From positions 1 through 8,144 of the forward strand of contig DAOUKZ010000214.1 in NCBI GenBank assembly GCA_034420775.1: a stretch of DNA of 8,144 nucleotides, written 5' to 3'. This document shows, in pieces, positions 1 to 6,164 of the stretch (position 1 is its first letter; each line of letters opens with the position of its first letter). A program made the position numbers and the translations under genes. Source of the stretch: DAOUKH01 sp034420775 (lineage in GTDB: Bacteria; Chloroflexota; Dehalococcoidia; SHYB01). The notes under the pieces were generated by a model. That model saw nothing but the letters and a program-made list of their open reading frames with translations. It had not been told where the DNA came from and ran no database searches.

Positions 1-243
1 TCATGGGGGGAGTTTGGGGGTGGGGGGTGTGTTGGGGCAAGGGGTGGGTGTCAGGCTTGGCGGTGATCAGGGGCCCCTCATCTCTATCTTCTCCCCTTGG
101 GAGAAGAGGGTAAGAGCCCTCTCCCGCTGGGAGAGGGTTGGGGTGAGGGCGGGGGGTGGGGTGGGGTGGGTTTTGGGGGGCGTTGGTGGTCGTCGGGGGC
201 CCCTCATCTCAATCTTCTCCCCTTGGGAGAAGAGGGGGGGTTA
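1..243. repeat. G-rich left-edge region with two interspersed hairpin repeats
   Basis: No gene is supported here. Two near-identical blocks (about 70-110 and 195-236) each carry the 8-bp hairpin CTTCTCCC-CTT-GGGAGAAG (88-106 and 214-232). Between them, 117-137 forms the 9-bp hairpin CCCTCTCCC-GCT-GGGAGAGGG. The 33 bases at 117-149 are an exact inverted copy of 6010-6042 and of 6681-6713, so this is the same interspersed family in the opposite orientation. The rest (4-60 and 145-180) is dense in G runs of 3-6. Short open frames across it read repeat sequence and are not genes. Confidence 0.75.
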
Positions 244-286
244 ACGCAGGAAGCGCCCCGCCGGGTGGCGGGGCGCTTCTTTGCGT
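244..286 (-). terminator. Terminator-like hairpin after the collagen-like gene
   Basis: A perfect 12-bp stem (AAGCGCCCCGCC at 251-262 with GGCGGGGCGCTT at 267-278, loop of 4) is extended by an outer ACGCA/TGCGT pairing (244-248 with 282-286) across a small internal loop. It lies 23 bp past the stop codon at 310-312. On the minus strand no U tract follows, so it is an intrinsic-terminator-like or 3'-end-stabilising hairpin rather than a textbook terminator. Confidence 0.6.
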
Positions 287-309
287 CCTTGGATCAGGTC
301 GCGTGGGGC

Positions 310-1200
310 TTAGCTTCGCTGCGACATCATCACGCTGGCGCCGGCGGCTACTGCCGCGACGATGGCGATGATGAGGGCAACGATGGCTAGCACTGCGCTG
401 GCATCTTCGCCGTCGGCGCCGTTGGCGCCAGGAGGACCTTGCGCGCCCTGGCCGCCTTGCGGGCCGGCGATGCCTTGCGGGCCTTCGGCGCCGGTGTTAC
501 CCGTCGCGCCGCGTGGGCCGGCGACTCCGTCGGAGCCGTCATTGCCCGGAGGGCCTTGCTCGCCCTCGGGACCCTGAGGGCCCTGGCCGCCGGTCGCACC
601 GCGCGGACCCTGAGGTCCGGGAGCGCCGTTTTCGCCGTCCTCGCCATCCTCGCCGTCCATGCCAGGATCGCCGTCGGTGCCGTTGCGGCCCGGCGGGCCC
701 TGAGGACCACGCAGCGAGATGTTGTTGTCCTCGATGACTTGAAGGACGAACGCCTCGAGCTCTTCGGCCGAGATGTCACCGAAGCCCGGACCCGGCCCTG
801 CCGTGTCCGTCTCGATGTTCTGCATCGTCGGCACGTTGGCGACGACTTGCACCGTCACCGCGCCCGGCTCCGGAGCCCAGGCCTGCGCCGTGAGGCCGCC
901 GCCGGTCAATGCCTGGAGGCTAACCGTCGCGCCCGTCAGCGGGTCGCCCGAGGTCAGGCTGATGTCGATCCGGTACTGGTTCGCAGCCAGCCCGTCGCGA
1001 CCCGTCATCGTTGATGCCACTACGTTCTCATCCGCATCCACCACGCGTACTTGCGTCCCCGCTGGGGCCGCATCGCCGCTGAAGGTGACATAGCCCGTGA
1101 TGACGGCGACGCCTTGCGCCGAAACCGTCAGAGCCGAGCCCATCAGAGCTACCAGCAGCGCGATCGCAGTAAGGACGCCTGCGAGTCGGAGCTTTGTCAT
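310..1200 (-). CDS. Secreted, membrane-tethered collagen-like protein
   Basis: 296 residues. The signal peptide covers residues 1-28 (hydrophobic core about 8-24, likely cleavage after SA28). A beta-rich domain follows at about 30-125 with no firm family match. Next is an acidic, probably helical stretch (142-160) that could nucleate trimers. Then come 34 uninterrupted Gly-X-Y triplets (G165 to G264), rich in GPQ, GPP and acidic triplets (GDP, GED, GEN) at 174-191. A C-terminal membrane helix (about 268-290) ends in SQRS. The mature protein contains no Cys and no Lys. Expected role: a trimeric rod held at the cell surface by its C-terminus, for adhesion or envelope structure. The ATG is well supported by AGGAG (1207-1211) six bases upstream. 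It follows the TIG protein gene by 74 bp in the same direction, so cotranscription is likely. Bacterial collagen-like proteins are diverse and no gene name applies. Confidence 0.9.
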   Translation of the reverse strand: MTKLRLAGVLTAIALLVALMGSALTVSAQGVAVITGYVTFSGDAAPAGTQVRVVDADENVVASTMTGRDGLAANQYRIDISLTSGDPLTGATVSLQALTGGGLTAQAWAPEPGAVTVQVVANVPTMQNIETDTAGPGPGFGDISAEELEAFVLQVIEDNNISLRGPQGPPGRNGTDGDPGMDGEDGEDGENGAPGPQGPRGATGGQGPQGPEGEQGPPGNDGSDGVAGPRGATGNTGAEGPQGIAGPQGGQGAQGPPGANGADGEDASAVLAIVALIIAIVAAVAAGASVMMSQRS

Positions 1201-1226
1201 GAGCTTCTCCTCTCTTTCTGCGGCTA

Positions 1227-1254
1227 GGGCCTCCCGGCAGCCGCCGGGAGGCCC
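1227..1254 (-). promoter_or_regulatory. Perfect 12-bp intercistronic hairpin
   Basis: GGGCCTCCCGGC (1227-1238) pairs perfectly with GCCGGGAGGCCC (1243-1254) around a 4-base loop. It sits between the TIG protein stop (1275) and the collagen-like ribosome-binding site (1207-1211). Reading the minus strand it is followed by TAGCCGCAG, not a T run. It may therefore be a partial terminator, an mRNA-stability element or a translational spacer that sets different expression of the two cistrons. The stem is certain; the function is inferred. Confidence 0.6.
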
Positions 1255-1274
1255 TCCGCGTCCTTATCTGCTTG

Positions 1275-4226
1275 CTATTCCACTACCTCGATGGAGACCG
1301 TCGAGCCGAGGGCGAAGAAGGTCGGCGTGTCCGCCGCCACGTCCACCGCCGGCTGGCCGCTCACCGAGATGCGGGCATCCGCGTTGAGCGTGAGGATCAG
1401 CACACCGTTGGGCTCGACCAGTACCAGCGTGTTGCCGGCGAGGTCGGGCACGTAGGCGCCGAAGCTCGTGCCGCCCGGAGCCGCCGCCGCCGCGAGGGTT
1501 AGGATGCCGCGCGAGGTCAGCGACCGGAAGGCATCCTCAGGCGACCGGGCGTTGCCCACCGTAGCGCTCAGGACTCTGATCGGGGCCGTCGCAGTGAAGG
1601 TCGCGCCCGTGCGCACCGTCACCGTGTAGGCGCCCGGATTCAGCGTCGGGACCACCACGTTCGCCGTGAAGTTACCCACGCCGTCGGTCAGCGGGTTCGG
1701 CACCGGCGTCTGGTTCGCCCGGCCGATGGTGACCGAGCTCACGTTGGCGAAGGCGCTGAAGCCCGAGCCCGTGATGACCAGCGTGTCGCCCGGCCTCGCC
1801 GAGGTGGACGAGAGGCTGATCTCAGGACCGGGGATGGTGAAGGAGGTCGTCCCCGAGATGTTCCCCACGCGCGCCGTGATGACCACCGCGCCCGGAGCCA
1901 GCGAGCCGCCTTCCGACGCCGCCGGGACCGTCAGGGTCACCGTGAAGTTGCCGTTGACGTCCGTCGCGGGCGCCGGCACCGGCAGAGCGTTCGCCGTGCC
2001 GAAGCTGAGCGCCGAGAGGTTCGTCTGCGTCGGGAAGCCGCTACCGGAGACGGTGATGGTCGAGCCGGTGGAGGCCGAGTCCGGGCTGACCGAGATCACG
2101 CCCGTCGGCACCCGGAGCGTCGCCGTCGCCGCCTGGTTTTCCGCGAAGCCGGCCGTGCCGGGGGCGGGGCCGTTGTTGTCCGTCGCCGTCACTGTGATGG
2201 ACGTCACTTGCGCGTCCGACGGAACCGTGACCGCGCCCGTGAACTCGCCCGTCGCGCCAATCGGGAACGGACCGTAGGTCGTATTCGGGTTGGTGCTCAG
2301 CGTCAGCGTCACCTGCGACGTCACGTCGAGGCGCGTCGTGACCCCGAAGCCGGAGCCGAAGACCTCGACCGTCGCGCCCGGATTCGCCGTGCTCGGGCTG
2401 AGCGTGATCGACCGTTTCTGGATGGTGAAGCCGGACGAGGTCGCGGCCCGGGCGCCCGACGTCTCCGTCGCCGTCCAGGTCTTCGAGCCAGGCGACGACG
2501 TGTTCAAGTCGTCGTTGTCCGCGAACGGGACCTTCCCCGTGTAGAGGAACGAACCGTCCGTGTTCACCCGGAGGTTCTGGCCATCATCGATGTCCATACC
2601 GCCGAGCGTCAGGTTGACCCGGACGCCGCCCTCGGAGCTGGCCGTGAAGCCCGTGCCCGACACCGTGATCGGCTGTCCGGGCACCGCCGACGACGGCGAC
2701 ACCGTGAGCGTCCGGCCCACGACGGTGATCAAGAAGCTGGCGGTTCCGCCGCCGCGGGAGACGACCACCTGCTTGGTGCCCGTGGTCTCACCCTGCGGGA
2801 TGGTCAGCCTGCCGCTGGTGTCGTTCGTCGTGCTGAAGTAGCTGCCCGCCGCGCCTCCGACGGTCGCCGAGTAGTCACCGGTCCCTGGGAAGTCACTCAG
2901 CGTGACCCCCACCGAGGCACCGCGCGCCACTTCGGTGGACGCCGGCGTCGCAGAAGGAAGCTGCGTGAACGACGGGCCCATGACGGGCTCGCCGCCGCGA
3001 CCGAGGTCCAGCACCGAAACCACGCCGCCACCGGCCGTGCCGGCGCTTGCGACGAAGCTGCCGGTCAACACCCCGGAGGAATCGACGGTGTAGGTGCCGC
3101 CGGTGCCGGAGCCGTCGACCAAGATGCCGCCGCTGGTGCCCGCGGTGAAGCCGCCGCCGGTCACGGTGACCGTGGTGTTCCGCGGCGCGCTGCGCGGGCT
3201 GATGTTCAGGTACGGGTTGACCATAACCGGCATGCTCACCGCAGCGGTGTTCGTGCCGAGTTTGACCGTCACCGCAATGCCGCCCGGGGAATTGCCTGCG
3301 GCAATGCCCACAGTCGACGAGATGATGATCCGCACCGGGTTGGCGTCAGTGACATCACCGGAGGCAATGGCGATCGGCGAGAGGAAGGAAATCGTCCTGC
3401 TGCTCACCGTCGGCGCCACCGAGAGCCGCTCGGCCGCGGTACCCGCCCGGACCAAGATGTCGTCTCGGCTGATGCCCGAAGGCACGGTGCCTGACGAGAA
3501 CGACACGGAGATCCGGTCGGCGTTCGCCACCAAATCGTTACCGGTCAAGACTTGGGTGGAGGTGACTTCCCACTCCGCCGACTGTCCAGCGCGCAGCGAC
3601 GTGGGCGAGACCACGTTCGGCCGGTCGTAGGTTGCGTACTCCGCGCCGTCAGCCGTGGCTGGCGTCGTAGTGGCCGTGGCGTCGACGTCATTCACCGAGA
3701 TATCGACGCTGTTGGTCCCCGTAGGGTCGGCCGCGTTCGTGCTTATCGCCGTTTCCGACTCGTCGGTTGCATCGGTGGCGGCATCGTCGAGGTAGTGCGA
3801 CGCGATCGTGATCGTAAACGAGCCGCCGGTGGTGGCAACTGGCGTTGGGAACACGATGGTCGTTCCGCCGATGGTCGCGCCTGCGGCCAAGGCCGTGCCG
3901 TCCACCATGATGAGGCTGCCACTGTTAGTCATGGTAGCATCGCCCGGCGGGGCAGCCAGCGTTACACCGCTGAACGTGAGCGTGACCTCGCTGGGCTGGT
4001 TGTCAGCCGTGTCCGGGTCCGTGTCCATCAGAAGGTCGATGCCCGTGACGTTGATGGTCCAGCTAACCGGTTCGGCGGTGGCCATCGAACTCGGCGTCGC
4101 CGTGATGGACGGTGTCGCCTGGCCGGCGACCTTCGCCGGCAGGAGGGAACCCACCATGGCCGCCACGAGGGCGGCGACCAAGAAGAATCTGAAGAATCGG
4201 GAGGTTGCGTGTTTCATAGTGAACAC
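1275..4226 (-). CDS. Large secreted TIG/IPT-like repeat surface protein
   Basis: 983 residues with no Cys and few Lys. The basic N-terminus and hydrophobic core (about 11-29) form a signal peptide, cleaved around residues 34-37 (AKVAGQA). Two divergent beta-rich modules follow (about 38-180 and 200-337). Next are repeated Ig-fold TIG/IPT-like units opening with a [LI]-[NTS]-[VIL]-S-P motif and carrying a G-x-G-F signature: about 339-420 (GGGF 357-360), 506-603 (GTGF 524-527), 606-705 (GSGF 624-627), 710-799 (GSGF 728-731) and 802-886 (GSGF 820-823). A non-matching beta module lies at 425-503, and a distinct C-terminal domain at about 888-983. There is no LPXTG motif and no C-terminal membrane helix, so it is released or held non-covalently. 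The GTG start is chosen because AAAGGAG (4232-4238) lies 5 bases upstream; the in-frame ATG at 4217 is 14 bases from it. Probable role: adhesion or cell-surface matrix, together with the collagen-like protein downstream. Confidence 0.88.
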   Translation of the reverse strand: MFTMKHATSRFFRFFLVAALVAAMVGSLLPAKVAGQATPSITATPSSMATAEPVSWTINVTGIDLLMDTDPDTADNQPSEVTLTFSGVTLAAPPGDATMTNSGSLIMVDGTALAAGATIGGTTIVFPTPVATTGGSFTITIASHYLDDAATDATDESETAISTNAADPTGTNSVDISVNDVDATATTTPATADGAEYATYDRPNVVSPTSLRAGQSAEWEVTSTQVLTGNDLVANADRISVSFSSGTVPSGISRDDILVRAGTAAERLSVAPTVSSRTISFLSPIAIASGDVTDANPVRIIISSTVGIAAGNSPGGIAVTVKLGTNTAAVSMPVMVNPYLNISPRSAPRNTTVTVTGGGFTAGTSGGILVDGSGTGGTYTVDSSGVLTGSFVASAGTAGGGVVSVLDLGRGGEPVMGPSFTQLPSATPASTEVARGASVGVTLSDFPGTGDYSATVGGAAGSYFSTTNDTSGRLTIPQGETTGTKQVVVSRGGGTASFLITVVGRTLTVSPSSAVPGQPITVSGTGFTASSEGGVRVNLTLGGMDIDDGQNLRVNTDGSFLYTGKVPFADNDDLNTSSPGSKTWTATETSGARAATSSGFTIQKRSITLSPSTANPGATVEVFGSGFGVTTRLDVTSQVTLTLSTNPNTTYGPFPIGATGEFTGAVTVPSDAQVTSITVTATDNNGPAPGTAGFAENQAATATLRVPTGVISVSPDSASTGSTITVSGSGFPTQTNLSALSFGTANALPVPAPATDVNGNFTVTLTVPAASEGGSLAPGAVVITARVGNISGTTSFTIPGPEISLSSTSARPGDTLVITGSGFSAFANVSSVTIGRANQTPVPNPLTDGVGNFTANVVVPTLNPGAYTVTVRTGATFTATAPIRVLSATVGNARSPEDAFRSLTSRGILTLAAAAAPGGTSFGAYVPDLAGNTLVLVEPNGVLILTLNADARISVSGQPAVDVAADTPTFFALGSTVSIEVVE

Positions 4227-4555
4227 TCTTGCTCCTTTCGTACGTTTGTCTCAGGTTGCTTCATAAGAGAAGAAGCCACGAGGGCCTTTCCCGGCCCGTG
4301 CGCCTGAGCGCTTACCCATCGGTCCAAGGATCCGGCTTCCCGCGGCATCGTGGAGCCATCGCAACCTCCTTTTTGCGGACTTCGCCCATTTCGTGCGATG
4401 TCATAGGAACATCTCCGTGTCGGGAGCGAGTCTACGTATGGAATCGGTGAAATCGACATAAAGCCAGGAGTGGTCTTTCGGCTACTCAGGTTATATGAAG
4501 TGTCAAGCCGTTGGAAGATACAGGAAATGCGTGCCGGGCATAGGTGGCCCCACAC
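4227..4555 (-). promoter_or_regulatory. Long structured 5' leader of the TIG/collagen operon
   Basis: About 330 nt separate the predicted transcription start (near 4555) from the GTG at 4226. In the transcript, GAAGCC (4334-4339) can pair with GGCTTC (4272-4277). That closes a junction around three small hairpins: a GGATCC/GGACC stem near 4321-4333, GCGC-TCAG-GCGC near 4300-4311, and a GGGCC...GGCCC stem (about 4279-4300) with loop GGGAAA. A 15-codon frame with a strong Shine-Dalgarno overlaps the 5' arm. A second 16-codon frame (ATG at 4264, stop at 4214-4216) overlaps the operon ATG at 4217 as ATGA. I recognise no known riboswitch class. The layout is compatible with translation-dependent attenuation, which is inferred. 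Confidence 0.4.
4312..4359 (-). CDS. Candidate 15-codon leader peptide
   Basis: ATG at 4359, TAA at 4312-4314, encoding MAPRCRGKPDPWTDG. It is preceded by AAAAAGGAGG with a 5-base spacer (TTGCG), the best Shine-Dalgarno in the window. Its codons run through the 5' arm (4334-4339) of the leader junction, so translating it would disrupt that structure. The peptide is short, with three prolines, one Trp and one Cys. It may be a regulatory leader peptide or simply a chance ATG behind a purine tract that does something else. There is no homology support. Confidence 0.3.
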   Translation of the reverse strand: MAPRCRGKPDPWTDG

Positions 4556-4561
4556 ACAACC

Positions 4562-4589
4562 ATTATGGACTCCTGCGCGTAAGTGTCAA
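4562..4589 (-). promoter_or_regulatory. Sigma70-like promoter for the TIG/collagen operon
   Basis: Perfect -35 TTGACA (4584-4589), 16-bp spacer, -10 CATAAT (4562-4567, five of six to consensus), pointing at the TIG gene; predicted start near 4555. It lies in the locally AT-richer stretch 4380-4870. A second TTGACA (4501-4506) sharing TTGACACTT lies downstream but lacks a properly spaced -10. Confidence 0.5.
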
Positions 4590-4652
4590 CCCAATGCGCA
4601 ACGAGATTTCGCGAATCGTTGTGCGGGGTGGGCGGGCACGGAAGAAAAGAAA

Positions 4653-4716
4653 GCGGGGTCATGGCGTTGGGGGCGTTATGTCGTGAGGTCGGCGGCATAG
4701 AAAGATATGACCCCGC
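4653..4716. repeat. 10-bp inverted repeat bounding a 44-bp spacer
   Basis: GCGGGGTCAT (4653-4662) is repeated inverted as ATGACCCCGC (4707-4716). The surrounding 4590-4900 holds no convincing gene. The pair could be the ends of a very small non-autonomous element or a REP-like palindrome unit, since GGGGTCAT-type palindromes of this kind are associated with REP-type elements. No target duplication is obvious. Confidence 0.4.
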
Positions 4717-4791
4717 GGGCGCGAGACTACATAAGAGTAGCACAGGAAGCGCAAGGAATGCAAGAAGGGGCGAAAAATTGGTCAAAACAGG

Positions 4792-4847
4792 TTCAGAATC
4801 GAGTTCTGAATTTGGTATTGAACGGGAGTGAACGCCGGCGCCCGTTC
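4792..4847 (-). other. Two adjacent hairpins in the AT-richer gap
   Basis: TTCAGAA-TCGAG-TTCTGAA (4792-4810, 7-bp stem) lies next to GAACGGG (4820-4826) pairing with CCCGTTC (4841-4847) around a 14-base loop holding the palindrome CGCCGGCG. On the minus strand the first stem is followed shortly by CCTGTTTT. They could end transcription coming from the hydrolase side before the operon promoter, but the U tract is weak. An imperfect 12-bp direct repeat starting GTTCGTTA follows at 4844-4855 and 4856-4867. Confidence 0.35.
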
Positions 4848-4903
4848 GTTAATGTGTTCGTTACATGATTGTTAAGTGAGGGTGGGGCGGGGGAGGGGGG
4901 CGC

Positions 4904-5250
4904 TGGCCATCAACCACCGCCGCGCTCCGGTCGGCCGCCGGCGGTTGTCGGGACGGGCGACCACAAGAGTCGCCCCTACGGGAGAGGAGAGGGGACGGAT
5001 GGGAGGGACGGGCGACCACAAGAGTCGCCCCTACGGGAGAGGGGATCGGGGCGGCCGGCTCCCTTGTAGGGGCACCTCTTGTGGGTGCCCACTCCCTCAT
5101 CCGCCGCCACTGGTGATCAACGTCCGCCGCGCTCCGGCGCGCCGCCGTCGGTTGTCGGGACGGGCGACCACAAGAGTCGCCCCTACGGGAGGGGGGAGGG
5201 GACGGATGGGAGGGACGGGCGACCACAAGAGTCGCCCCTACGGGGGAGGA
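4904..5250. repeat. Tandem duplication of about 140 bp at 207-bp offset, with hairpin-repeat pairs
   Basis: Bases about 4904-5043 recur at about 5111-5250 at a constant offset of 207 without visible indels and with scattered substitutions. Each unit holds two hairpin repeats with identical cores, GGGCGAC-CACAAGA-GTCGCCC followed by CCTACGGG-type sequence. The cores are at 4955-4975 and 5010-5030 in the first unit, and at 5162-5182 and 5217-5237 in the second. Open frames here (about 4861-5480) translate repeat and are not credible genes. The right-hand copy runs into the hydrolase gene and supplies its stop codon. Confidence 0.85.
5061..5092 (-). repeat. Inverted, stem-variant copy of the hairpin repeat
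   Basis: GGGCACC (5070-5076), TCTTGTG (5077-5083), GGTGCCC (5084-5090). The loop is the exact reverse complement of the CACAAGA loop in the standard copies, so this copy is inverted. Two stem pairs differ from the standard stem, and both remain paired. Confidence 0.75.
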
Positions 5251-5923
5251 GAGGGGGGACCCACCTGGGCGAGCAGCCATTCGGTGAGGGTGGTGCGGAG
5301 GTGGGGGGCGCATTCGAGGAGGGAGTGGCCGGCGCCGGGGTAGAGGCGGAGCTGCTTGGGCTGGGACGCCCAGTCGTAGATCTGCTGGGAGCAGGCGGGG
5401 GGGGGAGGCGGGTGTCGTCCTGGCCGTGGATGAGGAGGAGGGGGCGGGGGGCGAGGCGGGCGGCGCCGGTTGCGCCGTAGGTCTGGCTGCTGAGGGCGGC
5501 GACGGCTGTGACGGTGGGGCTGAGTCCGCCGGCGGCGATGACGACTGCGCCGCCGAAGGAGTGGCCGACGAGGGCGACGCGCTGGGCGCCGAGGCCCTTG
5601 AGCATGGAGACGCCGGCGAGGGTGTCGAGGACGCATTCGGCGAGCTCGCCGGGGCGGCGGTAGTCGAGGCGGAGGGAGCTGACGCCGCGGGGAGCGAGGT
5701 CGCGGGCGAGGTGGGCGTAGAGGCCGCCGGCGGGGCCGTCGAGGCCGCCGCGGGCGCCGGAGAGCCAGACTACGGCGCCGTCGGAGCCTTCGTGGGGGTG
5801 GAAGACGGCGGGGATGGGGCCGCGGGAGGTGTCGATCTCGACGGCGAGGGTGCCGTCGGGGTGGGGGTCGGCGGCGACGCGGCGGATGTCGAGGTTGAGG
5901 TCGCCTTCGGTGTCGGCGTTCAT
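5238..5923 (-). CDS. Alpha/beta hydrolase (dienelactone-hydrolase/BAAT-like), frame broken in a G9 run
   Basis: Serine-hydrolase fold protein of unknown substrate, cytosolic (no signal peptide). The ATG at 5923 has GGAGG (5933-5937) 9 bases upstream; the open frame extends further upstream only through repeat sequence. Residues 49-61 form the first core strand and loop. G-H-S-F-G at 120-124 gives the nucleophile Ser122. LLLIHGQDDTRLP (162-174) gives the likely acid Asp170. After residue 175 the frame is lost at nine G (5397-5405; C9 in the coding sense). In another frame the proper ending follows: ACSQQIYDWA, then YPGAGHSL with the catalytic His, then EWLLAQ, stopping at 5238-5240. Seven or ten bases in the run would restore a protein of about 228 residues. 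Unrepaired, the frame reads low-complexity Pro/Ser to a stop at 5183. The stop and last residues lie in a hairpin repeat. It could be a sequencing error, a phase-variable tract or a recent pseudogene. Confidence 0.75.
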
Positions 5924-5940
5924 CACCTTAAACCTCCACC

Positions 5941-6043
5941 CACCACCCCGACCCCTCTCTCTCATCTCCCCCACAAGGGGGGAGAGGCCGGACCCCTCCC
6001 CGCGCCCCGCCCTCACCCCAACCCTCTCCCAGCGGGAGAGGGG
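5941..6043 (+). repeat. Interspersed C/G-rich double-hairpin repeat (full copy)
   Basis: It begins at 5941, contains an 8-bp TCTCCCCC-ACAAG-GGGGGAGA hairpin and ends with CCCTCTCCC-AGC-GGGAGAGGG (6022-6042). Its first 33 bases are identical to 7999-8031, and its last 33 (6010-6042) are identical to 6681-6713 and inverted at 117-149. It sits just upstream of the hydrolase ribosome-binding site. Repeats of this general type are common in high-GC bacterial intergenic DNA and are often mistranslated as proteins. Confidence 0.8.
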
Positions 6044-6128
6044 GACGGGCGACCACAAGAGTCGCCCCTACGGGAGAGGAGAGGGGGAGGGGACGGGCGA
6101 TTCGTGAATCGCCCCTACAGGGGAGGGA
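6043..6128 (+). repeat. Two hairpin repeats, one standard and one stem-variant
   Basis: The standard copy has its core at 6047-6067 (GGGCGAC-CACAAGA-GTCGCCC). The variant at 6095-6114 reads GGGCGATTC-GT-GAATCGCCC followed by CCTAC. Both keep the flanking GGAC and CCTAC signature, but in the variant the seventh pair is changed from C:G to T:A and the loop has become extra stem. Confidence 0.8.
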
Positions 6129-6164
6129 AGGGGGGACCACCCCGGCCAGACCCCACGAAGCGCC

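Noticed and set aside
2208..3494. Long plus-strand open frame (428 residues)
   Set aside because: Antisense to the TIG protein gene. It is Arg/His/Gly-rich without domain features, a typical GC-rich shadow frame.
4227..4450. Known riboswitch (c-di-GMP-I, ydaO/c-di-AMP, cobalamin, TPP)
   Set aside because: Searched by eye for the conserved cores of these classes and did not find them. Kept only as an unassigned structured leader.
4214..4555. 113-residue minus-strand frame starting at the predicted transcript start
   Set aside because: GTG start without a Shine-Dalgarno and atypical composition. Only its last 16 codons (ATG 4264) are of interest, as a possible overlap with the operon start.
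4486..4785. 99-residue minus-strand frame with a signal-peptide-like start
   Set aside because: TTG start without a ribosome-binding site, runs through the operon promoter and the inverted pair at 4653-4716, and has no recognisable family.
4951..5250. Possible CRISPR array
   Set aside because: The repeats are palindromic, occur in pairs with G-rich, similar spacers, include inverted and stem-variant copies, and are scattered through the window. There is no regular unique spacer and no cas gene.
4861..5480. Several open frames on both strands with recurring DHKSRPYGR or TTRVAPTG-like peptides
   Set aside because: They translate the hairpin repeats and the antisense of the hydrolase.
5924..6058. 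N-terminal extension of the hydrolase to 6058
   Set aside because: The extra 45 residues come from the interspersed repeat; the ATG at 5923 has GGAGG at the right distance.
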